64,000 bases of DNA from Longimicrobiales bacterium (GCA_958295645.1 OY282361.1:2322501-2386500), one strand, 5' to 3'; numbered from the stretch's first letter, positions 44,767 through 53,316 are shown. The notes: generated by a model not told the origin, from the sequence alone. Translations and numbers: made by a program.

Positions 44767-45962
44767 CAAGTCGTCGAGGTCGGCCAGGTTGCTCGGATCG
44801 CTTTGTGAAGGTTGCACTTGGGGGTAAGCGTCAACGGATCTTGATCCCAGCCATTCAGCGGCACGCCAGCCGCTTCCGCCGTTGCCTTGGCGTCCTGGAG
44901 CAGTTTCTGGACACTGTCGATGTCAAGCGCTCCACACTCCTCGTCGCGCTCGCGTCCCAACCAAGTCACAACGGTCTTCTTGGGTCGAAGCGTTGCGCCC
45001 GAACGAAGCTCAAAGCCTCCCCCGAACGCGCGGACGTGTGCATACAGGCCAAGAGCAACGAGCAACGCTCGCGCGGCACTGTCCGCTTTGGGACCGTGGT
45101 TCGTACCCAGTTTGACCCGCCGGAGTTGGGCGAATGAAACGGTAGCCCGTTGGGTGACACGAGAGAAAGAGACCGCCGCGGCCGGGGCCTCCGTTCCCAT
45201 GAACGGCACCTGACCGTGACCAATCTCGGATAGCCTTCCCTTTTTCCCAGAGGCCTTCTTCTCTTTTCCGAACTGCCACTCGGTGAGATTGCTCTGGTCG
45301 AACGTGACGCTCTCGTCCACGCTGAGGTTCAGCGGATCACCCTTGAGCCCCTGCACCCGTGTTTCTGTCGCGGCAGGGTTCCACCCGATGATTTCGGAGA
45401 CCCAGGCACGTGCGTGCTTTGCGTTCGAGCCCTTCTTTCCCAAGTGGGACTGCCAGAAACCGAACAGCATGGCTTGCGGGAACCAAGCCATCAACGGCCC
45501 ACACGTCTGCGCAGTGGCTCCGAAGATGGAACCCCCGATAGGGGTCTTGAGGAAATCCTTGCCGTCGAGCTGAGCGTCTCGCAGATAGGCGTCGGCGTTC
45601 CGATGCGGGAAATGGAGACTCGACAACCGCCGAGGCAGGTGGGGCGGCAGATTGCCGACGTCTGCCAAGTCGAGGACGAGTTCAGGAATGCCGACCGCAG
45701 TCCGATTTCGCTCCAACGCGTCTTCCAGACGATTCGCCTGCGAAGGGACATTGTCGATGACGATGACCGGCGTCGACTCGCTGTCTTTCGGAGACGCCCA
45801 GCGACGATCCTCTTGGTACGCGCCGCCCTCGTAGACAGCGGGCTTCACCGGGCCTCCGGGTCCCGCCAGCGGTTCGAGATCGGTGTCGATGCGGATTCCG
45901 TCGTCGAAGTGACTGTCAGAGCAACCGCGCAGCACCGTGTCGAGGGTGATGGTTCGAGCCAT
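44766..45962 (-). CDS. csb1: Csb1 (GSU0053 family), Cas7 backbone of type I-G Cascade
   Basis: 398 residues. AGGGAGAACAAC precedes the ATG, giving a strong start for the first gene of the operon. Family motifs: VIDNVPSQANRLEDAL near 68-84, LPRRLSSLHFPHRNADAYLRD near 108-128, TPIGGSIFGAT near 139 and FGFWQSHLGKKGSNAKHARAWVSEI near 167-191. Several Cas7 copies coat the crRNA spacer. All following cas genes are coupled to it by overlapping stops and starts, so this promoter probably drives the whole seven-gene operon. Confidence 0.93.
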   Translation of the reverse strand: MARTITLDTVLRGCSDSHFDDGIRIDTDLEPLAGPGGPVKPAVYEGGAYQEDRRWASPKDSESTPVIVIDNVPSQANRLEDALERNRTAVGIPELVLDLADVGNLPPHLPRRLSSLHFPHRNADAYLRDAQLDGKDFLKTPIGGSIFGATAQTCGPLMAWFPQAMLFGFWQSHLGKKGSNAKHARAWVSEIIGWNPAATETRVQGLKGDPLNLSVDESVTFDQSNLTEWQFGKEKKASGKKGRLSEIGHGQVPFMGTEAPAAAVSFSRVTQRATVSFAQLRRVKLGTNHGPKADSAARALLVALGLYAHVRAFGGGFELRSGATLRPKKTVVTWLGRERDEECGALDIDSVQKLLQDAKATAEAAGVPLNGWDQDPLTLTPKCNLHKAIRATWPTSTT

Positions 45963-46060
45963 GTTGTTCTCCCTAGTAGGTGTTTACCTCAAGATCTGAG
46001 TTGAGGACCGTCGAGTTCAGGCACTTGCTCTTTAATAATAGCCTAACCTACCGCTATGAC
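45963..46060 (-). promoter_or_regulatory. Promoter and 5' untranslated region of the cas operon
   Basis: An AT-rich patch (leftward GGCTATTATTAAAG near 46032-46045) stands out from the GC-rich surroundings and is a candidate -10 region. A 6-bp inverted repeat (CCTCAA at 45987-45992, TTGAGG at 46001-46006) lies between it and the ribosome site. Both are inferred from base pattern only. Confidence 0.45.
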
Positions 46061-46092
46061 AGCGCGCCTTGGCGGCCGAGCCCTCTCCCCGC

Positions 46093-46333
46093 CTACCCCT
46101 CCCCCCGACTCCACGGCGGCACCACTTGGTTCGCCCGTGCGTTGTCCGCCGTGACGTGCATGAACAGCTCCCCTGTCGAGCGCACCCCTTTCATGGGCCG
46201 CCACCGTAGTGGTCCTCTTCCCGAGGTCGTGCAGAAACGCCAAGGCCGTCAGCCGGGCCATCGTCACGTCGCGCAGAACTGGCCCGAGCCCGCCGCCTGC
46301 TCGAAGCGCTGTCCAGCTTGCCCCAGGGCCGCA
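46093..46333 (-). pseudogene. Remnant: HD-domain fragment joined to an internally deleted DinB copy
   Basis: Leftward from 46333 one frame reads LGPVLRDVTMARL followed by TALAFLHDLGK, an HD-hydrolase motif like that of Cas3'' domains. Near 46210 the sequence switches to WRPMKGVRSTGELFMHVTADN followed directly by ARANQVVPPWSRGEG and a stop at 46093. The last part matches the DinB protein encoded at 47535-48143 (WRPMEGVRSASELF, HVTADN, ARANEVVPPWSRGDG) with about 90 residues missing in frame. It is a mosaic of two decayed genes at the upstream edge of the cas operon. From 46334 to 46428 I see nothing coding. Confidence 0.6.
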
Positions 46334-46428
46334 CTACGCCGTCCCCCGATCGGACCCCGATCGCATTCACCTGCTCAACGGCCAACTCGCCCCTCCATCA
46401 ACAGCCATCCCCCCCCGCCCAACCCCCC

Positions 46429-47487
46429 TCACCCGTACCGATACGGCCGTCCCGCCTCCTCCATCGTCGCGTTGTAGGCCTTCAGAATCTCCACGACCCG
46501 CGCCGCCCGGGGGCTGGCCGCCGCCATCTCGTCCCAGAAGCGGAGCGCCTCCACCTCGACCTGCCGCCATTCGTCGTCCGGCACGGTGGTCAGCTCCAGC
46601 TTGGTTCCTTCGGTGCGGAGCCGGGCCTCGCCGCCCCAGTACCAATGGAGGCGGTAGTAGTGGGAACTGTCCATGCACACGCGGAACAGTTCCTGCAGGT
46701 GGGGCGGCACGGCGTTCCAGGAATCGGTGTTGGCGAAGAAGGAGCCGCACCAGGCGCCCGAGATGTTGTTGGTCAGGAAGTAGTTGGTCACGTCGGCCCA
46801 GCCGGCGGTGTAGTCCTCGGTGATGCCCGACCAGGCGAGGCCGTCCAGTTCGCCCCGGCGCACGGCGTCCGCGGCGTCGTCCCAAGGCACCGAGACGGGG
46901 ACCACGCCGAAGCGCGACAGGAACTCGCCCGCCGTCGGCATCGTGAACACGCGCAGGCCCTCCAGGTCGGCCAGGCTGCGGATCGGCTCGACCGTGTTGA
47001 AGTGGCAGGGGTCCCACGAGCCCGCGCTGAGCCAAGTCACGCCGTCGATCTCGCCGTAGGCTTCCTCCCAGATCTCGGCCAGCCCGTACTGATGAAAGAG
47101 GACGGGCACGTCAAGGCTGTAGCGGGTCGCGAAGGGGAAGTAGCCGCCGAAGACGGCGATGTCGGCCGGGGACGCCATGGAGTCGTCGTCGCTCTGGACG
47201 GCGTCCACCACCCCCTCCTGCAGCGCCGAGAACAGCTCGTCGGTGGGAACCAGCTCGTCGGCGGTGTGGAGTTCGATGGTCATCTCGCCGTTGGCGATCT
47301 GGTTGAACGAGTCCACGGCGGGCTTGACGACGTGCTCGGCCAGCGGGCCGCCGGCGTAGGTCTGGAGGCGCCAGTGGATGGGCGACCTCGAGCGGGTGGA
47401 GACGTTGGGCGCGCAGGCGGCCGGGGCCAGCACCGTCGCACCCAGGGCCGTCGCGCCGGCCGTCTTCAAGAATTCGCGTTTGTCCAT
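46429..47487 (-). CDS. TRAP transporter solute-binding protein, DctP family
   Basis: 352 residues with a hydrophobic leader starting MDKREFLKTAGATALG, probably a lipoprotein or Tat-like signal (Cys near 26). DctP-type features: WRLQTYAGGP near 39, an INXIANGEM-like segment (FNQIANGEMTIELH) near 61, GYFPFATRYS near 115, the substrate-Arg region EGLRVFTMPTAGEFLSRFG near 177 and LDGLAWSGITEDY near 215. Close relatives bind organic acids such as 2-oxo acids or lactate. No DctQ/DctM membrane genes are nearby, so the transporter must be completed elsewhere or this gene is an orphan. Confidence 0.87.
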   Translation of the reverse strand: MDKREFLKTAGATALGATVLAPAACAPNVSTRSRSPIHWRLQTYAGGPLAEHVVKPAVDSFNQIANGEMTIELHTADELVPTDELFSALQEGVVDAVQSDDDSMASPADIAVFGGYFPFATRYSLDVPVLFHQYGLAEIWEEAYGEIDGVTWLSAGSWDPCHFNTVEPIRSLADLEGLRVFTMPTAGEFLSRFGVVPVSVPWDDAADAVRRGELDGLAWSGITEDYTAGWADVTNYFLTNNISGAWCGSFFANTDSWNAVPPHLQELFRVCMDSSHYYRLHWYWGGEARLRTEGTKLELTTVPDDEWRQVEVEALRFWDEMAAASPRAARVVEILKAYNATMEEAGRPYRYG

Positions 47488-47534
47488 GCTTGGATCTCCT
47501 CGTCAGGCGCTTGTCGAGCGCGGGTTGGGACGGC

Positions 47535-48143
47535 TTATCCTCCGTCGCCGCGGCTCCAGGGCGGGACGACTTCGTTGGCGCGGGCGTAGGTGACCGCATT
47601 GCCCAGGTGCTCGTGGAGGTGGAAGGTGGTGAGCAGCCACAGGCTCTGCACCGTGGACGTCCGGCCGAAGAACGTGAGTTCGTGCCCCGCCATGGCTGGA
47701 TCGGCCGCCGCCAGCGCTTCGCGCAAGTGGGTGAACGACGCCTTCATCTCGTCGATGACCGCCTGTCGCTCGGTGACGCTCGCTTCGAAGGCCAGCGCCG
47801 TCTGGTAGTCGTCCGTGATCATCGTGCGCTCCGGCGCGGGAACGCCCGCCAGCGCCGGCAACAGATAGTTGTCCGCCGTCACGTGCATGAACAGTTCGCT
47901 CGCGGACCGGACGCCCTCCATCGGCCTCCATCCGTACTGCTCTTCGTTCATGGCTTCGGCCAAGCCGACCAGCTTCTCTTCGACCTCTGCCAAGTCGGTC
48001 TCGATGTCCGCGTAGACGGAAGGCGCCGCAGGGTGCTCGGCGTCTTCGGCCTCCGCGTCTCCGCCGGCGTACCCGGCTTCGCCGCCCGGTTGGCAAGCCA
48101 AGACGGCAAGAAAGACGGCGGGTGCGATGCGTGATGTCCTCAT
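47535..48143 (-). CDS. DinB-family protein, lipoprotein-type
   Basis: 202 residues from the ATG at 48143. Residues 1-17 are a signal with a lipobox (VFLAVLAC), followed by an acidic linker. The four-helix DinB bundle shows WRPMEGVRSASELFMHVTADN near 72-92 with the first metal His, then HEHLGNAVTYAR near 177. DinB/YfiT proteins bind a divalent metal through three histidines, and many act as thiol-dependent transferases. The exported form is common in Gemmatimonadota-like genomes. Function here is unknown. Confidence 0.8.
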   Translation of the reverse strand: MRTSRIAPAVFLAVLACQPGGEAGYAGGDAEAEDAEHPAAPSVYADIETDLAEVEEKLVGLAEAMNEEQYGWRPMEGVRSASELFMHVTADNYLLPALAGVPAPERTMITDDYQTALAFEASVTERQAVIDEMKASFTHLREALAAADPAMAGHELTFFGRTSTVQSLWLLTTFHLHEHLGNAVTYARANEVVPPWSRGDGG

Positions 48144-48330
48144 CTGATTGTGGTCTCCTCGTTGGAAACGAAGTGGGGGAAGCGCGGGCTGCCGGAGGCG
48201 CGATGGATTCCAGCGTCCCCGGAGAACGCTTCTGGAAGGAGGTCGAAGGTACTGTTCGCGGCGGGCCGCGGCTAGAGCATCGGCAGGGGACGAGCGTCGT
48301 CGCTGGGGCGGCGGCGGCGCCCGAAGCTCG

Positions 48331-49263
48331 TCAATCCGCCCGGGGATACGACCCCAGCACCTTGAACGACGCGGCGGGCTTGGCAATGTCGGCCAAGGCG
48401 CTTTCGATGGCGGGGTCCGTCCGGTGCCCCTCCATGTCCAGCAGGAAGAAGTAGCGGCCCGGGCTCCGCTTGTCGGGCCGGGACTCGATCTTGAGCATGT
48501 TGATGTCGCGCGACGCCAGCTCGCCCAAGGCTCTGTGGAGTATCCCCGGGCCGTCGTGGCTGAAGTCGAAGCAGATGGACGTCTTGTCCCGGCCCGTGGG
48601 CTCCGCGTCGGCGGCGGCCAGGACCACGAACCGGGTCTGGTTGTGCGAGGCGTCTTCGATCCCGGAGGCGGCGACGGTCGCGCCGAAGAGCTGCGCGGCG
48701 CGACGGCTGGACACGGCCGCTGCAGGCCGGTCGCTCGCAAGCATGTCCTTCACGGCCGCGGCCGTGCTGAGCGACGCCGAAAACGCCGCGCCCGGAAGCC
48801 GCCGCTCCAAGTAGCCCCGGCACTGCGCCGCCGCCTGGGGATGGGAGAACACGACGGCAATGGCGCCGAAATCCGCCTGCTCGGCCATGTCCTCGTCCGC
48901 GTCCACCTGCCCGCGCTCGCCTGCGCCGGGCGGCAGGGCGAGGCAATGGCGGATGGGGACGACGATCTCGCGCTTGATCTTCAGCGCCGTCTCGTGGATC
49001 AGAAGATCCGTCGTGGACGTAACTGCGCCTTCCAAGCTGTTCTCGACGGGAACGACGGCCTCGTCCGCCTTCCCCTGGTCCGCCGCCCGGATCGCCGCCG
49101 CGATGCTGCCGTAGGGCAGGCGCAGGGCTTCGGGCGCGTAGTCCAGCACAGCCTGCTCGCTGTAGGTGCCCTCGGGGCCGAGATAGGCGAGAGTGCGGGG
49201 CGCGTAGCTCCGATGGGCAGAGGACCCCGCTCGCCGACCGCCGCGAACAACGCGCTCCTTCAT
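48331..49263 (-). CDS. pheA: Prephenate dehydratase with regulatory ACT domain
   Basis: 310 residues; the ATG at 49263 overlaps the lutC stop (ATGA). The catalytic domain begins TLAYLGPEGTYSEQA near 24 and carries the VPVENSLEGAV motif near 70, SHPQAAAQCRGYL near 144 and the active-site NQTRFVV near 209. The ACT domain (CFDFSHDGPGILHRAL near 233, ESRPDKRSPGRYFF near 261) binds phenylalanine for feedback control. It converts prephenate to phenylpyruvate. Its position as last gene of a lutABC operon is unusual. Confidence 0.92.
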   Translation of the reverse strand: MKERVVRGGRRAGSSAHRSYAPRTLAYLGPEGTYSEQAVLDYAPEALRLPYGSIAAAIRAADQGKADEAVVPVENSLEGAVTSTTDLLIHETALKIKREIVVPIRHCLALPPGAGERGQVDADEDMAEQADFGAIAVVFSHPQAAAQCRGYLERRLPGAAFSASLSTAAAVKDMLASDRPAAAVSSRRAAQLFGATVAASGIEDASHNQTRFVVLAAADAEPTGRDKTSICFDFSHDGPGILHRALGELASRDINMLKIESRPDKRSPGRYFFLLDMEGHRTDPAIESALADIAKPAASFKVLGSYPRAD

Positions 49264-49904
49264 CGGCTCGCCGTCTCCTCCAGCACCGCGATGCAGCGCC
49301 CGGGGCCGTGAACGCCCACCACCACCGTCCCGCCGATGTCCGCCGACTTGCTGGGGCCGGAGTGCAGCCCCACGGCCGCGGGCAGGCGCGGCGCCAGTTC
49401 CCCGAGCGCATCTCCCAACCGCCCGAAGACCCGCCCTCGGGGCACCCAAGCGACGAGAACGGGCGGCAACAACTGGGTGGCTCGGCCGCCGGTGGACTCC
49501 AGAAGCAGGCTGCCCGTCTCCGCCACCGCGGCCCAAGCGAGGCAGACGCCCACGCCGGCCGTCTCCGGCGGCGCGTACGGTCCGGGCGGACGCAGCTCCT
49601 CCGGGACGCAGGCGCCTATTGCAACGCCCGGCCTCTCCAGCCCCAGCCCCGCGACGAACTCCCCGAGCCGCTCGCCGGGCGACCGCGCGACGCCGGCCGA
49701 ATCCCGCGTCCCCGCGTCCAGCACGACGACCTCTCCTCCGCTCGCCGCAAACCGCGCCGCGAAGACCTCTGCGGCGTCGGAAGGCGTCGGCGTCTCCAGG
49801 CGTCCTGGGTGAGGAGGCGCATCCCGGCGGGCGTTCGCCTGCACGATCCGCGCCAGGATGCGGGCCCGGTCCGTCGCGGTCGAGTCGGAGCCGCCGTCCC
49901 TCAT
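49260..49904 (-). CDS. lutC: LutC-like LUD-domain protein of L-lactate oxidation
   Basis: 214 residues; the ATG at 49904 overlaps the lutB stop (ATGA). The LUD domain shows the pattern AETGSLLLESTGGRATQLLPPV near 133-154 and a C-terminal GPSKSADIGGTVVVGVHGPG near 182-201, as in LutC/YkgG. It probably functions with LutA and LutB in the iron-sulfur lactate dehydrogenase that feeds electrons to the respiratory chain. Confidence 0.9.
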   Translation of the reverse strand: MRDGGSDSTATDRARILARIVQANARRDAPPHPGRLETPTPSDAAEVFAARFAASGGEVVVLDAGTRDSAGVARSPGERLGEFVAGLGLERPGVAIGACVPEELRPPGPYAPPETAGVGVCLAWAAVAETGSLLLESTGGRATQLLPPVLVAWVPRGRVFGRLGDALGELAPRLPAAVGLHSGPSKSADIGGTVVVGVHGPGRCIAVLEETASR

Positions 49905-51307
49905 TCGATCCCCTCCCGCCAGAGTTCCCGGAAAGTGCGACCGCTGGGGCGAGGCAATGCTCGTTCGCGACTCCACGCGCCGGTCATCGGCAGCGCCCGC
50001 GCAGCCTGGGTCGCGCCGAGCCGCGTTCCCGCCTTTCCGGCCAGCCGAAAGACGGCCGGGCGAGCCGCGGCCCCCGCGAACGCCGAAAGCGCCGCCTGTT
50101 CCGTCTTCGGAGCCAGACCAGCCGCCTGCGCCTCCTCGCGCCAGCGCACCAGCAGGTCGGGAATCGGAATGCGGACGGGGCAAGCGTCGCCGCAGGCCCC
50201 GCACAGCGAAGAGGCGAAAGGCAACGGCATGGCTTGGCGCAGGCCGAGGAGGGCGGGGTTCAGGACGGCGCCGACCGGACCCGAGTAGACGGATCCGTAG
50301 GCGTGGCCGCCGGTCTGGCGGTAGACGGGACAGGCGTTCAGGCAGGCGCCGCAGCGCACGCAACGCAGGGCTTCCCAGGCGTGCTCGTGCTCCAGGACGG
50401 AGGTTCGTCCGTTGTCCAGGAAGACGACGTGGACCTCTTCGGGGCCGTCGTCGCCGGGGTGCGCGGCAGGGCCTTGGACGAGGGTGACGAAGCTTCCCAG
50501 CGGCTGGCCGGTCGCGGCGCGGGCGGTGAGCTGGAGGAAGCCGGCCAGGTCGCTCATGCGAGGCAGCAGCTTCTCCACGCCCGCGAGAGCGACGTGGATC
50601 TTGGGAAGGGACGTGGCCAGGCGGATGTTGCCTTCGTTCTCTATGAGGGCGACGGTACCCGTTTCCGCGACTACGAAGTTGGCGCCGGTGATTCCGATGT
50701 CGGCTCCGGCGAAGGCGTCGCGAAGCGTCTGGCGAGCCGCGCGGGCGAGGTCGTCCGGCTGGCCGGAGAGGGAGGTGCCCAGGCGTTCGGCGAACAGGCG
50801 CTGGACTTGTTCCAGATTCTTGTGGATCGCGGGCCCCACAATGTGGCTGGGGGACTCTCCGAGGAGCTGGAGGACGTATTCGCCGAGGTCCGTCTCGAAG
50901 ACGGCGATGCCCGCCCGCTCCAGCGCGTCGTTCAGGCCGATTTCCTCCGAGAGCATGCTCTTGCCCTTGACGACGGTCTTCGCGGACGCCTTCTCGGCCA
51001 AGCGGGTCACGATCCGTTGCGCCTCGCGCGCGTCGGCGGCCCAGTGCACGTGGGCGCCGTTCTCCGCCAGCCTGCTTTCCGCCTCCGTCAAATAGTGGTC
51101 CAAGCGGGCCAGGACATGGTTCTTGACGTCTCGCGCCCAGTCGCTCCAAGCGTCGAAATCCACCTCGGCGTAGGCCCGCTTGCGCTTCCGTTCGAAGGAC
51201 AGTGTGGCGTCCGTGACCGCCTCGCGAACCTCCGGAGCGCCGCCGATGATCCGTCGCGAACGAGCGCGGTACTGGCTGGCGCCCTCGCCGGTCTTACCGC
51301 TCCCCAC
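49901..51307 (-). CDS. lutB: LutB iron-sulfur protein of L-lactate oxidation
   Basis: 468 residues from a GTG at 51307, 14 nt inside the end of lutA; length matches LutB (~470). The LUD-like N-terminal domain carries KGKSMLSEEIGLN near 106 and TGANFVVAETGTVALIENEGN near 204. The ferredoxin-type part contains two 4Fe-4S motifs: CVRCGACLNACPVY near 326 and CGACGDACPVRIPI near 376. Together with LutA and LutC it oxidises L-lactate to pyruvate. Confidence 0.93.
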   Translation of the reverse strand: MGSGKTGEGASQYRARSRRIIGGAPEVREAVTDATLSFERKRKRAYAEVDFDAWSDWARDVKNHVLARLDHYLTEAESRLAENGAHVHWAADAREAQRIVTRLAEKASAKTVVKGKSMLSEEIGLNDALERAGIAVFETDLGEYVLQLLGESPSHIVGPAIHKNLEQVQRLFAERLGTSLSGQPDDLARAARQTLRDAFAGADIGITGANFVVAETGTVALIENEGNIRLATSLPKIHVALAGVEKLLPRMSDLAGFLQLTARAATGQPLGSFVTLVQGPAAHPGDDGPEEVHVVFLDNGRTSVLEHEHAWEALRCVRCGACLNACPVYRQTGGHAYGSVYSGPVGAVLNPALLGLRQAMPLPFASSLCGACGDACPVRIPIPDLLVRWREEAQAAGLAPKTEQAALSAFAGAAARPAVFRLAGKAGTRLGATQAARALPMTGAWSRERALPRPSGRTFRELWREGIE

Positions 51308-52061
51308 GAGCGACTCCTTGCCAGAGCGCGCTGGCCAGATGCACGCACTTCGTCTCCAAGCCCCGCGCACGGCTCCGCCCTTCCAACTGCAGCAGACATC
51401 CGGGATCGCCCGACACGAGCCAGTCCGCGTCGGGAAGCGTGTCGAGCTTCCGATCCGCCATGGCCGCGGAGACTTCGGGAAACTTGGTCGCGAAGAGGCC
51501 TCCGAAGCCGCAGCACTCCCGGTCCGCCGCCCACGAGACGACCTCGGCTCCCGCCCCTTCCAGCAGCGCGCGGGCCTCGGTCTCGAGCCGCAGTTCGCGC
51601 AGGCCGTGGCATCCGTGGTGCAGCGCCACGCGCCGTCCGCCAAGTCCCGTGCCCAAGCGCTCCACGCCCAGACGACGGACGACGAACTCCGCGAGCTCGC
51701 AGGTCTGGGCGGCCAAGTCGGCTGTGCGCCCCGTCTCGGCCTTGCCAGGCCGGCCGGCCGCTTGCCCCCGCTCGGCTTTCGCGAGGCTCGGGTAGACCTT
51801 CCTGACCATGGCGGCGCAGGACCCGCTGGGCGCCACCACGGCGTCGAAGGGCGCTGCTTCGGCGAACGCGTGGGCCGTGTGCTCCGCCATGCGACGGGCG
51901 TCCGCGGGCCGGCCGGCCGTGTGGGCGGGCTGGCCGCAACAGGTCTGGCCTTCGGGGAAGACGACGTCGCAGCCCAAATGGCGCAACAGGCGCACCGCGT
52001 CCGCGGCCGCCTCCGCGAAGTAGTGGTCCGCGAGACAAGTGACGAGGAAGGCGACCTTCAT
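51294..52061 (-). CDS. lutA: LutA (CCG-domain) subunit of L-lactate oxidation
   Basis: 255 residues from the ATG at 52061, overlapping the DUF2182 stop as ATGA. It has the two CCG cluster motifs of the GlpC/LutA/HdrB family: QTCCGQPAHTAG near 40 and DRECCGFGGLFA near 181, plus HHGCHGLREL near 149. It binds an iron-sulfur cluster and relays electrons. The gene order lutA-lutB-lutC is that of Bacillus. A lactate permease is not adjacent. Confidence 0.93.
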   Translation of the reverse strand: MKVAFLVTCLADHYFAEAAADAVRLLRHLGCDVVFPEGQTCCGQPAHTAGRPADARRMAEHTAHAFAEAAPFDAVVAPSGSCAAMVRKVYPSLAKAERGQAAGRPGKAETGRTADLAAQTCELAEFVVRRLGVERLGTGLGGRRVALHHGCHGLRELRLETEARALLEGAGAEVVSWAADRECCGFGGLFATKFPEVSAAMADRKLDTLPDADWLVSGDPGCLLQLEGRSRARGLETKCVHLASALWQGVARGER

Positions 52062-52699
52062 GCGCCCTGCGCGGAAACGGCCCATACGGCCATTGCGACG
52101 CCTGCCAGGACCAGCAGGGCGCCGACCGGCCTCGTCAACCGGGCGCCCCAGGGCAGCGCCGTCTCCGCGAACATCAGAAGCGCCATCAGTCCCATCCAGA
52201 AGACGTTCGCCATCCCGACCACGAACGCCAGGATCATGAGCGCCCAGCAGCAACCGATGCAGTAGAGCCCGTGGGAGACCCCCAGCCGGGCCAGCCCGAA
52301 TCCGCCAGGGCGCCAGCGGGCCAACAGGTAGCCCGCCGGCGAGCGGCAGTGCGCGAGACAGGCCCGCTTCAACCCCGTGAACTGGAACGCGCCCGCAAGC
52401 GCCAACACCCCCGCCGCCAGCACCGGCGCTCCCCGCACGAACGGGACCGGCAACCCCGACTCGGCCAAGAAAAACTGCAGGCCGCCTGCAAGCGCCGCGA
52501 ATCCCGCCCAAGCCACCGCGTACCCCGAAGCGAACGGAACCGCCGCGGCCACTACGCCCCGGCCGCTTCGCCGCGCATCCACCCGTCCCACCGCCCTCAC
52601 CCACGGCGCTGCCACCGGCACCATCATCGCGGCGGTCATCGCCAGCCACATTCCGAGGGCGGAGGAATAGCTCAAAGCGCGCTTTCCGCCTCCCGTCAA
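52058..52699 (-). CDS. DUF2182 integral membrane protein
   Basis: 213 residues if the TTG at 52699 is used (TTGA overlap with the DUF1326 stop); a later ATG at about 52657 is possible. Six hydrophobic helices are visible. The signature is in the fourth to fifth helix: SHGLYCIGCCWALM near 138, with GLKRACLAHCRSP near 110. The paired Cys and His suggest metal binding. DUF2182 commonly accompanies DUF1326, as here, and the pair is thought to be involved in metal handling; function unproven. Confidence 0.8.
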   Translation of the reverse strand: MTGGGKRALSYSSALGMWLAMTAAMMVPVAAPWVRAVGRVDARRSGRGVVAAAVPFASGYAVAWAGFAALAGGLQFFLAESGLPVPFVRGAPVLAAGVLALAGAFQFTGLKRACLAHCRSPAGYLLARWRPGGFGLARLGVSHGLYCIGCCWALMILAFVVGMANVFWMGLMALLMFAETALPWGARLTRPVGALLVLAGVAMAVWAVSAQGA

Positions 52700-53316
52700 G
52701 GTCCCGTCCAACGAAAACGCGACCAGAGTCCGTGCGTGTCCTCGGTCCGAATCACGATGCCGCCGCCGTCGTCGCAACGAGTGGAGCCGCGCGCGATCAC
52801 CTGCCGCGAATCGTGAATCTGATTGTAGATGTTCTCGAAGACGACGGGACGAGCGCGGTCCCGTCCGCGTATGGCTTCGACCACGCCCTCCAGAACGCCC
52901 GCGACGCTCACGGCCTTCTTGGCGGGGCCGTCCTCGATCCGCACCGGCGCCCTCCGCGTCGGCAGGCTCTCGCCCACGAAGCCTGAGAGGATGGACCACG
53001 GCCCGCCGCGATCCCCCTTCAGGATCCCCTCGACGGCCTGGACCTGCGCCTCCGTCGCCTCGTCCGACACGAGGATCCGCTGCTTCCAGCCTCCCTCGAT
53101 CATCACCTGCGGCGACTCGAATATCACGACCGCTTCGGCGCCTGCCAGATCGATTCCGTCGAATCCGCCGCTCTCGAACCGGACGGCCCAGAAGCCGTGA
53201 CAGACCTCGTGCGTGCACTGCTGGCTGAAATGCACGTGGCCGGGGCACACCGCCGTGCAGTTGCAGTTCTCGAAGAGCAAGCCTTCGGCCCACCACTCGC
53301 AACCTGAATCGTTCAT
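52696..53316 (-). CDS. DUF1326 protein
   Basis: 206 residues. The N-terminus SGCEWWAEGLLFENCNCTAVCPGHVHFSQ is the DUF1326 hallmark, with a CxCxxxCPxH-like motif near 18-27 suited to metal binding, and a further Cys-rich part (CTHEVCHGFW) near 34. It is first in the run DUF1326-DUF2182-lutA-lutB-lutC-pheA, all with overlaps of 4-14 nt. There is no signal peptide. The 90-nt gap to the divergent gene at 53407 must hold both promoters. Confidence 0.82.
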   Translation of the reverse strand: MNDSGCEWWAEGLLFENCNCTAVCPGHVHFSQQCTHEVCHGFWAVRFESGGFDGIDLAGAEAVVIFESPQVMIEGGWKQRILVSDEATEAQVQAVEGILKGDRGGPWSILSGFVGESLPTRRAPVRIEDGPAKKAVSVAGVLEGVVEAIRGRDRARPVVFENIYNQIHDSRQVIARGSTRCDDGGGIVIRTEDTHGLWSRFRWTGP

